A DNA stretch of 64,000 bases from Ascaris suum (lineage: Eukaryota > Nematoda > Chromadorea > Rhabditida > Ascarididae): NCBI GenBank assembly GCA_013433145.1, contig CM024171.1, forward strand, positions 11,284,065 to 11,348,064, given 5' to 3'. The stretch's first letter is position 1. Every line of letters begins with the position of its first letter. Positions 1 through 29,601 of this stretch are shown one piece after another. Under the pieces are notes generated by a model that was not told where the DNA came from, made no database searches, and saw only the letters and a program-made list of their open reading frames with translations. A program made the position numbers and the translations under genes.

Positions 1-10056
<10,056 letters not shown>

Positions 10057-10994
10057 GATGGTATAAAATTTTGGTCGATTCAGAACGCAACTCAACAAGT
10101 GAATGCAGATCAAGAGACAACATATCATTTTACAATTTTTTTTGAAAACCATTTTCGCAATTACTCTAATATAGCGAGTCAAAGAAGCGGGATTAATTAT
10201 TACTATAATGTAAAAACTCCTTATGACGTTTTAGATATAATTAACAAATATGATAAGCGTATTAAAACGGTTTTGATTGCTGATTTCTTTACTTTATTCA
10301 CTGCATTGCCATATGATGATATCATTAAAGCAATGGAATTTTTAACGCATGTGTGTTTTGAGAATTCAAAAAAGGCTTATCTGAAAGTTTGCGGCAATGA
10401 CGCTTTATTCTGTGCGGACAATTACGAGTTTAAAGCATATGCACTTGCCTCGGATAAAGTACAAATCATGGAAATGAGTAAGTTTTTTAATGAGAGCTAC
10501 GTTATTTTTGCCGGTTTTATTTTTAGACAAATTAAAGGAGTACCCATGGGAGGTGATGCCAATCCGAATATAGCCGATCTTACTTTATCTGTTGTGGAAT
10601 AAAATATGCCAAAATTTCACGTTTTAATGCTATTTGTTGTAGGTACGTTGATGATTTACTAATACTTAATGCTGAAAATTTTCATAGTATTGCTAAAATA
10701 ATTTACGGAGACTCATTGCAAATTGAAATTACATACATGGGTAACAAAGCTAGTTTCTTGGACTTAAGCTTAATTGTTACCTGCAAAGGTGTCATTTCAA
10801 ACATTTATGATAAGAAGAAACAATTTAATTTTGCAGTGAATAAGTATATCCAATTGGATAGTAATATCCCGATGTTCATATACAAAAACCTTATAATCTC
10901 TCAGGTCTTTAGATTTAGCAAAATTTGTTCATTTAGGACAAATTTTATTAATAAATGTAAAGGTCTGCTTAAACATTATAAAGAGAACGTCTAA
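10057..10994 (+). pseudogene. Decayed Penelope-like reverse transcriptase, frameshifted
   Basis: This is a remnant of a retroelement reverse transcriptase. The frame open from 10057 holds a KFWSIQN segment, then LIADFFTLFTALP (about 10275-10315), which corresponds to the first catalytic-aspartate block D-F-S-x-L-Y-T-x-I-P, and later FRQIKGVPMGGDANP (about 10515-10565), the conserved GIPMG block. That frame stops at 10600-10602. The next block, CCRYVDDLLILN (from about 10635), carries the YVDD catalytic box but lies in another frame, as does the SFLDL to DSNIP to ISQVFRFSKIC tail up to 10994. So one frameshift near 10598-10606 separates the palm motifs. No integrase, GIY-YIG endonuclease or terminal repeats are visible. 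The first frame has only a GTG near its start. Assignment to the Penelope/telomerase-like branch rests on remembered block order; the exact lineage is uncertain. It is almost certainly inactive. Confidence 0.75.
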
Positions 10995-12048
<1,054 letters not shown>

Positions 12049-12160
12049 AAGTTTGTTTAGCGGCGATTTCATTACTTGCTAATATCATCCGACATTTTCC
12101 GCGCGTTTGTATTTACTCTATTACTCTGCTCACGTAGCCCTTATTTGCGACTTAGGATAA

Positions 12161-12172
12161 AACTTTTTGTAG
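12161..12172 (+). promoter_or_regulatory. Probable spliced-leader acceptor
   Basis: A pyrimidine-rich stretch ending in TTTTTGTAG lies 7 bases upstream of the ATG at 12180. No donor is needed in cis if a spliced leader is added, and this close spacing is typical of nematode trans-splice sites. It is the main reason for choosing the 12180 start. Confidence 0.5.
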
Positions 12173-12179
12173 TATTAAA

Positions 12180-12450
12180 ATGGAAAACGGCAATAAAAGA
12201 GGATCTAATTCAAACTCTCAAACAACGGTTGTGGAAAAAAGAAGGAAAGCGGATAGCGGTGACGAGGTAGGCTCCACATTTTGTGATTTTTCTGTTCATT
12301 ATGCATTCACAAGAGACATTTTTTCTACACACTTGTATGTTTCATTTCTTCTTTATCCTCTTCTCAACGCATAATTAAATTGCCTATCCAATTTCCCACT
12401 ACTAACAGGGTTATGCGTTTCGTCCTGACGATGGCCCGCGCATAGCTCAG
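12180..12450 (+). CDS. First two exons of an unrecognised gene
   Basis: Exon 1 (12180-12266, 29 codons) begins MENGNKRGS and ends in the basic, charged segment KRRKADSGDE before a GTAGGC donor. Exon 2 (12409-12450, 14 codons, GYAFRPDDGPRIAQ) follows a CTACTAACAG acceptor and ends before GTGTGC; both joins are in phase 0. The N-terminus is hydrophilic and carries a KRRK cluster that could be a nuclear localisation signal, as in many RNA- or DNA-binding proteins, but I do not recognise the protein. Later exons must lie further right and were not resolved. A 41-base open segment at 14687-14727 with a good TTTTCAG acceptor and GTAAGG donor is one possible later exon, though it would need another exon in between to fit phase. 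Confidence 0.5.
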
Positions 12451-17785
<5,335 letters not shown>

Positions 17786-19459
17786 GAAAAATTGCCATCA
17801 AAGTGATAGGCTGCTTTATTTATGCGGGCAGTATTCCTTTCTTGGAATGCTACTAGCGAACGTCGATGTGCCAAGGGACCTACTTACTTCTGCGTTATTG
17901 GGAGTCATGAGTGAATGGGTGGAGTGATGAGCGTGACGCACGCATAAAACTGCAACGAGTTTCCCCTTATGGAATTAAATCGCCTAATATGGTTTCAGGG
18001 GCACTGCGCCAAGTTGCAGCGCACCCGTGATAAGCCTTGCTGGCTTCCAATTAAGTTCCATAGAACACGTTAATAACTTAGTTTTTTAATTCAATTTTAT
18101 CCCACTTTAATCCAATTCAATTTCGACCCCGTCGAAGCTTAATTTATTTCAGTTTCGGTAGATCGACTTTTTCAAACTATTTGTGCTACAAAACTCTTCA
18201 GCGTTTAGAGTGATTTTCATTAAAATGAAGTATTCCGATCAAATATATTCCTCATAAACACGTGAAGTGCCTTAAAAATATGACAACTCTTTAATGAGCT
18301 TCAAGAGTGTAGATGCTAGAGAGGCTGCTTATTTGCATGCAATTGTGGAAATATTTGAACATTGTTTATAGGCGCTCTTAGAGGAATCATTCTATCGCAT
18401 ATTGCCGCCTCATATATCCTAACCTTTCACTAGATGATGTGTTCAAAAGATCAGCGCTGATGAGCAGTCACTTCTGCAGACAACATATGTTGATGACATC
18501 ATGGTCATTGATTAGGTATATTGAATTTCTAATTTTCTGCTAGAGAGAATGGAATTTCTCAGAAAATTAGCAAAAAACAGGCTTTTTCTTATCCACCTTT
18601 CCTAAAATACGAGATGGAAAATTTGCCAAAACCTTGCACGTGATGTTAGAGTTGTTAGTTCATTGGATTGTTTTTCTTCATCGAAGCAGGCTCGATAGTT
18701 GCTCTTGATCATTCCTCCCTCGCTAGTAATTTGTCTTTCCGGTCATTTTCGGGGCTATTACTATAATAACTAACAGCTCTATTCTTGATTTAATGTGTTT
18801 CTTTCAGTGAAGTTTGTGCGTGTCTGCAAAAGACTGCATCAATTTGCGATATTTGTGTCATACTCTGACAGTGGTCGATTTGTCTAAATCAGCGTTTGCC
18901 ACATCGATGGGACACATGCATAGAGAAACTTCTTGCTTCCTACTAATATTCGATTTCAGCTTTCCTTTTGACGCTATAGCTTTTTAGCTGATCGGGATCA
19001 AATTTATGGGCTAACATTATGCCCTTATTGGCATTTCACTCGAACATATATATGGTCAACCGATTAACCACCGATGAACATTCATTTCTGACGGCGATAT
19101 ATATTGAAGACACCATAGCGTTAGGAGAGGCAGGATGATCACTGATCTTATAAATCGTATTGAATTAGCGCAATGGATAAGGCTGATAACTGAATAACCG
19201 CAGAACAACATCATTGATCGTTGAGTATCATCGGTGAAGATTTCATAGCAGTAAGGGCATAGAAAAAAGCAAATCTAGTAACTAATATAAACTGCGGTGA
19301 AAGCTGCATACAAAAGCACAAAGTGAGCGTGGTCTGTTCGTTCGAATGATCGAAATATGAATGAAATAATTTAGCAATCGATATCATTTTGAAATCAATT
19401 CGGTATGAAACGACTCGAAAAAGGACAGCAGTTAGTGCATGTAATTGCCTAAAACTTAG
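17786..19459. other. No gene recognised
   Basis: Unremarkable AT-rich sequence. If the minus-strand secreted-protein candidate continues past 19736, further 3' exons could lie here, but I could not identify any. Confidence 0.4.
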
Positions 19460-21720
19460 TTATTTTGCTGTGTAATTAATCATTTGCCTTTTGCCAATTA
19501 TGAATTTTAAGAAAACATGCTCAGAGAAGTGGCTTGCAAATAAAAATATTACCAACGCCCAACAGGAAATCAAAAGCTGTTTTGACGCGTAGCATATATT
19601 AATGGAAAACGAGTAACATGCGCCAGAAACGCATGTACGAATGTAAGCAGCGCCATGAGCTTTGTATGAAGGAGGATAGGGAGAGCAAGGAGGTTTAGAT
19701 TGGGGAACCAAACAGACACCTGAAGGAAAGGACACCTTGACAGCGGCTAGGACATCCGCGGAGAAGTTGTGCCATGAGAAGTTAGTGACACGGTACACAT
19801 CAGGAGCACATCGTTGCCAAACACCGGAATCTAGTATCACATTTCTCCAGATGTGCTCGAAGACAACGAAAGGCAAAATAGTGGAAGTTTTGTTGACTGA
19901 ACAATTGGAATCGACCATTTACAGAAAGCAAAAAATTTCTCTACACGTGTGCTATTTCGATGTGCCAAATGTTGCTTCAGACAAGCCGATTACTGCCAAA
20001 ATATGACATAAATATTGCATACTGATATAGCCTTTAGCACATAGATGCAAATTACACTCCAAAATGGCACTATACAAATACGCTTTCGGGAAATTGGAGT
20101 TATCAGAGCGGCAACCGCTTGGATGGCACAAAGTCGAAATGCTAGCAAACGAGAGAGGATCATAGGCGAATTATCGAATGCAGTTGAAGGAGAAAAGGGA
20201 TCAATTTATTTAGTGAGGCTTTAAACGATAACTGCAATATTCAGTGAAATTCATTAGCTATTCAACTATCTTTTCGTTTCTTAGACGGGAGGATACTTTT
20301 TTTTTCATGCGGCACACTTGTTTCCTAATTTGACTAATTTAAAAGAAGAGGAGAAGAGCGATAGAGTTACAGACAGAATGCACAAAAAGAGGTGCACTAA
20401 TATATTTATTCTGCATATATTGCTGCAATCTGCGTGCTTAAACGATGATCCAAAACAAATAATTTTTGCATATTGCAAAATGGCATAATTGTGAGAGCAA
20501 TAACGCCTTCGATTTTCGACTGGATTTGTTATGGTAATGCTTAATTCATTAACATGCTTATTTAGATGATGAAAAACGTTTTTGATAACAAACGATATTT
20601 AAATTAAAGTTGGAGATTTTAATATGTAACAATTGAAAATAAGTGGAATTAAATAAATTTAATCATCGATGGCAATAATGTTAGAATAAATTTTCTCTCA
20701 AAATTGCATATGCAATTGATTGCATTTTAGCGCAAAATTCAATTTAGGCGTTATTTATGCAATACGTCGTGATAGTGGAATTTCAATTTCCAATAACAAA
20801 AAATTTGGTATTTCTTTAAATGGCAATTCTCAGCAATCAATACAGCATCACTCAACGCTTCTCTTTTTCAAGCGTGTTGATAGTTAATTTACTGTAGTAA
20901 GTAATCTTGCAATTTTTTTCTTTCAGGAAGAAAGAGTTGAATTTTTTTTCCACATAGTTTGATTTATTTTTCAAGTTTATAGTTCAAGCGGTTAATAATT
21001 AACATTGCTAAAGTCATTGCTTCAATTGGTGTAAGTGAATGAGATCACTCGAAACGAAGATATCATCTTCTTTATTAGCGATTAGCGACTGCCGAAAGTG
21101 AAGTTCCATAGAAAAGTTTTTGACATCCATCTCAAACAGCTGTTTCGATTACGTAGTTTATCGTTAAGAGATATGTGTGTTATCGTTGGAATACGTTCAA
21201 AATGTGACGATGCTTAATTTTCTCGATCTTAGCCTATGCTAGTTGGCCACTTTGAGGCGTGTAAAAATCATTTGCAAAACGATAGGCAATCTTTGATTCC
21301 ATTACCTCCTCTTAATGTACATTGCTGGTTTGATGTAGCTGTATGACGAGAAAGGTTTTAAAACCTTTTAGTTATTTCAAAACCGAACACGGGTCGAAAT
21401 ATATAAGGTTTAAAAAAAACCAAATACGTAATCGTGAGTAATTTTTCTCAGGTGTTTTTTTTTTGCGACCGCCTGATGAAATTCCAAATCGATCCACATA
21501 GTTGAGTTATTCTATGAAATTAGTATTTTATTATAGGATTGGTGTGTCATCCAATGTTATGTTTCATGGAGACATCTGAATTAAAAAGTAATGATAAATT
21601 TGCAGCTGAAATTACTTACTTTTGAGGCAGGCAAATGGAGTCTGCATGAGAGGCAGCCTTTATGAGCGATAATAAATAGAATATTGCTAGAAGAAATGCC
21701 GTCCAGTGGCAGATTCTCAT
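19460..21720 (-). CDS. Tentative secreted protein with signal peptide
   Basis: Three minus-strand segments chain in phase. Exon 1 (21720-21620) starts MRICHWTAFLLAIFYLLSL and continues to an Ala-rich region ending SHADS. That is a typical signal peptide with a likely cleavage after SHA, and a GTAAGT donor follows. Exon 2 (20141-20056, 28 codons) follows TTTGCTAG and contains LCHPSGC; its GTAATT donor is weaker. Exon 3 starts at 19896 after TTGTTCAG and contains NKTS, GVWQRCAP and NFSWHNFS, giving several N-glycosylation sequons. It may splice at 19736 (GTGTCC) or read on to a stop at 19460, which would give about 207 aa with a hydrophobic stretch near the C-terminus. Both internal phases match (2 to 1, then 1 to 2), which supports the chain. 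Other frames are also open in exon 2. No family is recognised. Confidence 0.35.
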
Positions 21721-24700
21721 GTCAGGATTAACCAATATGTATTTTTTTGAAGCACATAACAGTGAGTACTGGATAAATAGATTTCTAGCTGAATATTCGT
21801 AGGGCTTTTTTAAAAGTCGACGGTGAATAGCAAAACGACACGAGCAGCAGGCAGCTGGTAGAGAGGTTTCATAGAACATTTAGTGTTCGATGTAATAGTG
21901 TGCGGTTGGGGTGACCAAACGAAGGGACCGCCTTCATATTTCGAACATCGCTAGAGCTTGCAACGCAGCACACACCCACAAATCGTTGCAAACGAATTAT
22001 GCACTTCTAGAATCGCCGAGGGCCATTTATTCCGTCTTGGTGCTTCTTGTACTTATTAGAGGTAGTAACCATTCGTCACAGCTCATGTGGTCATATGAGT
22101 GCACTTCACGCAACATTTAGCGCTTAAATGCCTATTGCATTCCCTCGGTTGCTCATATCATCACAGTGCCTAAAAAAGTACTTTTCTCAGCTCATCACAG
22201 GTCGCGACTAATGATCACCAAGATAATCGAAAATTAACTGTTGAAGCAATTTGTATTGATTTTTCTATCAAAATTCGTAATGAAGAATTGCAGTTTATGA
22301 ATTTTTTTAATACAATTTTTAAAATTTTCCAATCAGTAAATTAAAATATCTTATATGGTATGGCAGCTTAATATTCCTCAAAATTTTTTATTGATAAGTG
22401 GCTGATTTTCAACTCAAATTTTTATCTATTTTATCAAAATATATCATAGTTGTTGCTAAAATATTTAGAGTGGATTAGGTTTGGCGTAGTGCAATCTGAG
22501 GTTGATTTGGTCCATATATATAAGATTTGCACCGTGAGACGCTTTATTATTTAATGCTGACGGTAATGTATGGCTGGGTGGTCGAATCAGACGTTTAGTT
22601 GTATGACGGAATCGATACTTGGTTGCAGGTTGAACCTCTGAGGTAACGATCGGATGCAAGTTTCAGCGAATGACGAGTCGTATTTACTGAACTGGAAGAG
22701 GCGAGATTGATGCGCCTTTAGAGCTTGTTCATAGAGAGAGAGAGAGAGAGAGAGACGCAACACGTGGCTTCTCTTATGTCATACGAGTGAACACATCTAT
22801 GCACTCAGTTTTCACGATTGCCATTTTGTCACACTATTGAGGCATTCATTTACTCTAGTCTTGCTTAGCACAGCCAGCTAAATGAGCGTAGCTATAAAAA
22901 AAAAAAAAGAAAATAAAATTGGAATTTTAAGTGATATTTGCTAAGAACTATCATATTCTCGGTAAAAAAAGAGAGTGATACTTTAGACAAGCAAGGTTTT
23001 ATGCGATGTAATACGTCAAATTGTTTCTATAAGCATTAGCAAAAGAAATAGGAATAGATGACAATGAGTTGCCGCGATTTTATTAATCTTTTAAGATATA
23101 TGCATATCCTTTATTCCGATGTAATAAACCTTTGGCTTCATTGAAATAGTAAAATTAACAGCAAACTGCAGAGATTGTTTTTTTTTTGTTGGCAGAATTG
23201 CATAATAAAGACATGACATTTGAGATATACAAAATACAGAAACACTCCAAAAAAGTTGAAAATTCTCTCATTAGAAAGAGCGAAAAGTGAAGAAAAAAAA
23301 ACGTTCAATTATTGTTTAACAACAAATGTGCTATTTCCCACTCTATTCATTTACTCTATTATGAAATTTTCTGAACATTTTGTTCTGAATTTATATCTTC
23401 GCTGATATATACGCATAATTATTTCGTTTGGGAATGGTCTTTCTGTTGAAATGAATGATTGTACTTCAATAATCTCATTGAAATATTTCACAGTTAGAGC
23501 CGAATCATCTATATACACTTGGAAAATTCGGAAATTCATCGCATTTCAGTTATTTTTTATCATATGTGTAGTTTTTTGTTCTTATTGATATTGCATCTAC
23601 ACTTTTCTTGTTGTACATAATATCAATGAGTATATATATATATTATTATATCGCTTTCGTTTTACTGAAACTTAAAAAAAAAAAAAAAGCATTTTCGTTA
23701 AATTTTAATGCTCTTTTTACTTTTAACATATTACAATATTCTTCTTTGCTTTAGATTAGAAATAAGCGCGTTTAGTGAACATTTGAGTAAGTTATCTCTG
23801 TATAATCACCAAATGTTATGCATCCAGACATATACACATAAGTTATTTGAAAGTCTCTCTGAAAATCGATAATAACTCATATGGAATAGTATCTGCGATC
23901 GAAAGCATATTGAACTACGGCGATAGCCGATGAAACAGAGTGTGCATACAAAGTTCTTGTGGTTTATAGGCTGAAACGTCATTGGACTATCAGACAGACA
24001 GACACACGTATTCATACTTTATATACACGTTCAACTACAATACGCCGCCATCGGAGACTGATATAATTCATCTGCATTGCATTATGGGATGGACAAAAAT
24101 GATGTGTAGGAACGTTTAAAAATCCGGGGGGTTTTTTTTTGTTGTTGTAATGCGCTCTTTACGGGGCAATTTGAACGGCGAAGGCGTTAAATGGGTCGGA
24201 AATTTCATTTCGACGGCGTTCTATTGCTGAATGCTCGAATCTTTTTACCGTTTCTTAAGTGCTATTGACCAATAAATTGCTTTATTGCACTCATTTAAAG
24301 CTGTCACTTATCGGCATTGTGCGTTCGTAAATAAACCGTGTATATATGATTGTGCAATTTTGAGACTCCATTTGCAATCGAATCGGATTCTTGACCATAG
24401 ATTTTATTAGTTAAGTGGGAAAACTGGCTCCCACTAAGTTGAAGAGATGTAACTGACGAGGAAATCATCGACTCTGTAGGTAATCTCAAGTTGGTGATAT
24501 TGAATAACAATTTATAATCAGCTAGTATATATGTTTCATTTAAATATGAGCTTAGCACCATCAGATTTCGCATTCTTTGCACATCTGGCACGCCAACACA
24601 CTTATATAGTGCTGAATGAATTTTGAAAAGATCTAAAAGTATTTCATTTGTAATCGCTACTAAATTTTTTGTAGTATTATGTTTACTGTTCAATTGTTCT

Positions 24701-27700
24701 CAATATCTTTTGTTTTGTTGAATTTTACTCATTTCGAATCCATCTTACTCTTTTCGACCAAATTAACAACTTTTATTATTTCCCTAAAAATCGACCTAAT
24801 ATATCGTTTGTACTACGAAACATTTGTGCCATGGTACAATTGCGCCAACGGCAAATTTCCAATCTATGTTTATATAATAACAAAAAATAAGTGGGCATTT
24901 TGATGAAGCGAGTGCCACTTGACGCAGTGAGGTGGTGAGTACGCATTTCGCTGTCCGTATGAGAAGACAATAAGACTAATATGGATGAACTATCGATGAA
25001 GTTTTTTAAGCGGCTGCATTCAGTCTTTCGAAACAGAGATATTACCCTCGGGAATGGTCTCATTTCCCAAATGTGTTCGTTTCTGTCTGCAGTGAAAACT
25101 TGATTTGTGCACTCTTCTTAACTATTGTACTAACGACAAGCCGTCTAGCAACTAATTTTTCATGATCATATGTCTGTGCTCGATTGCGTGGACTAACGTA
25201 CAATCACGATTTGAAGATGTGTTTACGAGTAAAAGCTTTTTGTTGATTTTGCTAGTTCTAAGACTTTCAGCAAATGTAGCGATACAAATAGCGCAAATTT
25301 GTGCTTTGTGGATTGATGGTAACGTACAGTGATATCGCCAATTACTCTGCATAAGCTGGAAGCAATCAATTTCATTAGCGCTGCAATGATCATTCATATC
25401 ATAATGGAATGTGGAGTCAGTACAGATAATTGAACTGTGAGGTGTAGTGGCGGCGTCACGTAGGCCATTTTTTTTTCATCGTCGCAAAATGGGATCCTCT
25501 AAGCTATTATAAACAAACAATGATATGAGTGTTCTTCCTTAACAACACGGAGGCGCCTTAAGTTTGAATTGATGGGTAGAAAGACGTTAAAATAGTTCCC
25601 TATATTTTGTGTCATTATTGCTACCGTTACTTCTATTTGAAATGCTTACAGCAGTATTTTCCTTGTTCATAACGTTCGACCTTCATATTGCCTAAGCAGC
25701 ATCACTCCTTTGATTACGTAAGAGTTTAATATTCATACCTAATGGTATAGTCAGTTGCGTCGCAATACTAATCAAAATGCAAACTGACAATACTATCCAT
25801 GGCTGCATTCCACAATGAGATGATATTATCCAAAACAAAACTATCATTCTCAATACAATTGCTCACGCTTTGCTATTCTGTGTTGAAGTTTACCTTGAAT
25901 ATGCTGCTTTGTGTAATAAAAAAAGCGGCGAAACATGCCAACCGATAAGATTACAACTTTTTGCAACCATCTCGCCGAACATTCACATCCATATAGTAAG
26001 TAAAAATAAAAATTCATTTATAAATTCATATTTTCATTTTTTTTTGCAACTTGGCCAGTGTAAACTGTATGCAGATTTTTTTTCTGTTATCTCTTCTGAA
26101 GCTGATAGATTAACATGAAATATGTTGCAGGATATCAACATGTGGTGCATAATGCATCCACCAGATGTCGCGATTCTAATTTCATTGGCTCCCGAAATGA
26201 TGCACATCCGATGTACACAGTCGACACGCTGTTACCGCATTGCACATCAGCAAAATAAATTTGGAAATGCACATAACGAACTAAAATGCTGACATCACGC
26301 TGGCAGAATATGTGCTTTTTACAATTTCGCCTCATCAAACCGGGCGGTGATATCCAATGTTCAGAGTATAGTAAAATAATGTCTCATATTTGTTCTGTTA
26401 TTGAGACTGTAAAAATCCTCATCTTATAGGCAGTTTTTGGGCTGAGCTTAGAAAAGTGTAGCTTTAGCAAAATGGCTTGCAAAGTATATCATTCATTCGT
26501 ACGATAATAACCCAAAGGAGAAACGAACTGTCGAAACAAAATTGCGTTTGAATAGGTGATGATAAACAATCAAAAAAGATAGAGACGCTCCGCCGCAGTT
26601 TTTTTGCAAAGTATAAATAAATAAATAATAAAATTGCAAAAAGCGCATAGTGATTATAAGAAACAGTGGAGAAGTGTGGCAGGTGAGCTGGCTCGATATG
26701 CGCCTTCTTCAGTCCCCCTAAGCATATCAACCACTTACCTAAATTATCAACAAATAGCAAAAATACGTGTATTATTGCGTTCATGTTTTAAGTGGTCCTA
26801 ATACTCATATGAACCTAAAAAGATTGGTTTTTATGTGCTTTGCAGTTGCAAATTGCAGCAAATTTGCATTTGCATGATGCAAATTGCAATGTCGTATTCT
26901 CCAATGGGGCTGCGAATGTCTCTCACCGGTGCTATAAATTCTGAGATCGCAAAGGCTTTACGTAATTTGATGGATATAAGATATTCCATAGAGTGACCAC
27001 CTGCAGTATTCTCCGAGCTGATCGATCTGCTGGAAAAGAATTTAAGGATATTCGACATCGCAAAAAAATTTCGCATGAATTTTGCATCAGCTATACATTA
27101 ATTTTACAGCAACTAAATCACGGGTAAAAGTTGCATATTGACATCGAATCAATATGTAAATTGATTCGATATGAAAACATTGTATGATTAACCACTATTT
27201 TAATGTGTTGACACTTGATAATCGATAATGCTGATCGGATGTTACACTTTGTTAAATACGACGATTTCGTGAAAATGTTTACCTCTTAGGCAACGTTTCG
27301 ATATATTGAATTATCATCCGATAATGATGAATGAACAAATAATATGCAATATAAGAGTATTTTTGCTATCATTGCAAGAAAGTAAAGATAATGAGTGGCA
27401 ATGATATGAAGCAAAGAAAGCGAACGATAGCGATATGACCTGCCATTCATATGAAAATGTTTTGCAATGAGCGAATCGTAAAATAATAGTTCAAAAGTCG
27501 ATGGCGAATATAAATATGTAAACTTTATCGTGCATATGAGGCATACCTCAAATAGTACATGTAGCTTGTATTCTCATAGCAATTTGGCTATGAGCAACGT
27601 AAATCGTTGCGTTTATAATATGTCTTTAAAAATTTTCGATTATATACTGCAACATTTGAACATTATTTTTTCATTATAAGAGCATTATTCTGTACATTTG

Positions 27701-29584
27701 GAAAGCTCTAGAACTGAGATTGTTACGTTCTAAATGTGTCATTACTTGAAATAAATCTAGAAGCAAAAAATGCAAAAATAATACGAATATTATATCTTGG
27801 CACTTTTCGAGGCCTTAAATATATTTTTTGTTGGATAGCATTTTTTAATTGCGCAACTAAGCTATCCTCGAGAATCGTTTCAAAGATGCTTTTATAGAGT
27901 TGGACAGTTAACAATCTTTTACTCTCATAAAAGCGATAAATCCACCAAACACCACCTCCCAACTTGTCGATTAAGTTCTTTTTGCTATAGAGCTGTAAGA
28001 TTCTTTATTTCAAAACTAACAACTTCATCATGAAAAGAACATAATTCATCACCGTAACGAATTATCACTCATTCGATACGTAGCTGTAAAAAATGGTGAC
28101 ATTCAGTTGTGCTGTTGGGGTTGAGCGGTTTGGTTGGTTTTGCGGGTAGGTTTTTTTCTTCGGTAAGGTTTTGCAGGTGGTGGGTAAGTAGTGGGAAGGT
28201 TCTTGCAAGCATTAGTTGTGCTGACGTCGTGTACAAGCGTGTTTATGCCCCGTTCGTTTGTCTGTCAGTTACTTATGGTTGGGATCAAGCTAATGAAATT
28301 TGAAAGACAATGTCGTTAATTGTGATTATATATACGAATTTTGCAATTTTATCTCCTTTCATTGTCACTGTTTGCGTTATTGACACTTATAGATGCTGTC
28401 AAAGCTGCAGGATGACAAAAGTTCACTGCCATCGCCTTCGTCCTCATGGGGATTTGACAACCTTCCTTGTTCTCACCGTGCTTGACAGCCTTTCTTCTTA
28501 TTCTCGAAGTTGACAGTCATCCTTCTCTTTCCTTGATTTACCAACTACTTGTTACATGACCAACTCAGCGGACCTACCGCCTTTGTAGATACTCAGGGAT
28601 TAATGAAAAAAAAATCCTAATCACGACTTTATATGTGGTCACCCTAGCTGTGCAAACTTTAAGCCGAAAGCTTCCTTTGCTCTCAGACGGACTGATTGTA
28701 TGACAAGATCTAACTTTTGAATTTCCTGGCATTTTTATATCTTCACTGCCTATTCAGACAGCGTCATATTGCACGTTACCCGGCTGTCTGCAATAAACTG
28801 AATGTGTTGTAGTATTTCTAATGTACGGCATAGTGATTATTAATGAATAAGCAGAAAACAAACGCTATAACCGAACAATCAATAGGCGGTGATTTACTGT
28901 TGCCAGATTCGTGAATCGGCTCCTATCATATCGGCTTATCAAACCGCGGTCGGAAATTGCTCAAGTACAGCAAATATAGACAGTCCTATCGAAACAGAGA
29001 CATCACTGAAAATAGTGCCTTAGGAGTATGATTCTAGTGATAAAAAGACCTGCTAGAAAAGACCGTTTACAAAAAAAAAGCTGGAAAGCCATCTGAAGAT
29101 GCATAAATTTTCCTCCTTCACAGGCATTTTGCGTCAGTGAGAATTTATTTCTAGCATTTTCTTCATTCTTTTAACAAAGTTTTATGTGCGAAGAACTTGA
29201 ATAAGTAAATTTCATCGCGTCATAATATCCAATTGAACTGCCCACATTTTAGTTCGCTTTCAATGTTCATACAGCAGTACATTAAATTAGGGGTGTATGG
29301 CATCAGTCTTGTAAGGCACTATAAATGTAAAGTCATTTACGGATTTCTGATTGTAAAAGTAATATATGATGTCATCTTGCATTTCCAAACTTCACTTTCA
29401 CTTCGGTCGATAGCCGACGGTATTTGAATTTATCTGATTGATTGATGCTATACTTTTGAGCACAATGCGATTGCAGTGCGTCCTTTGTCGAGAAAGTTTT
29501 GCCGAGATGAGAATCTGCTAATCGACGTTTACTAACGAAACGGATGCACTTTTGCATTATTTATTTATTTACACCAACTTTGCT
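21721..29584. other. Gene-poor stretch, no gene recognised
   Basis: No exon chain I can support. The interval contains a (AG)n tract at 22733-22755, A- or T-runs, and a T/G-rich stretch near 28110-28210. An open pair of segments at about 25870-25999 and 26131-26290 has a GTAAGT donor and a TTGCAG acceptor, but without similarity I do not call it. Confidence 0.4.
22733..22755. repeat. (AG)n microsatellite
   Basis: An uninterrupted AG dinucleotide tract of about 11 units. No adjacent gene is recognised. Confidence 0.95.
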
Positions 29585-29597
29585 TTTTTTTTTTCAG
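29585..29597 (+). promoter_or_regulatory. Spliced-leader acceptor of the proteasome gene
   Basis: A run of T residues ending in TTTTCAG finishes four bases before the ATG at 29602. A four-base leader is too short for a normal 5' untranslated region but is what spliced-leader addition gives in nematodes. The site also fixes the start codon, because the resulting protein begins exactly like other alpha-2 subunits. Confidence 0.7.
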
Positions 29598-29601
29598 GAG
29601 A

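Noticed and set aside
25870..26290. Two segments joined by a GTAAGT donor and a TTGCAG acceptor
   Set aside because: Frame is open across the join, but there is no similarity, start codon context or further exon to support it.
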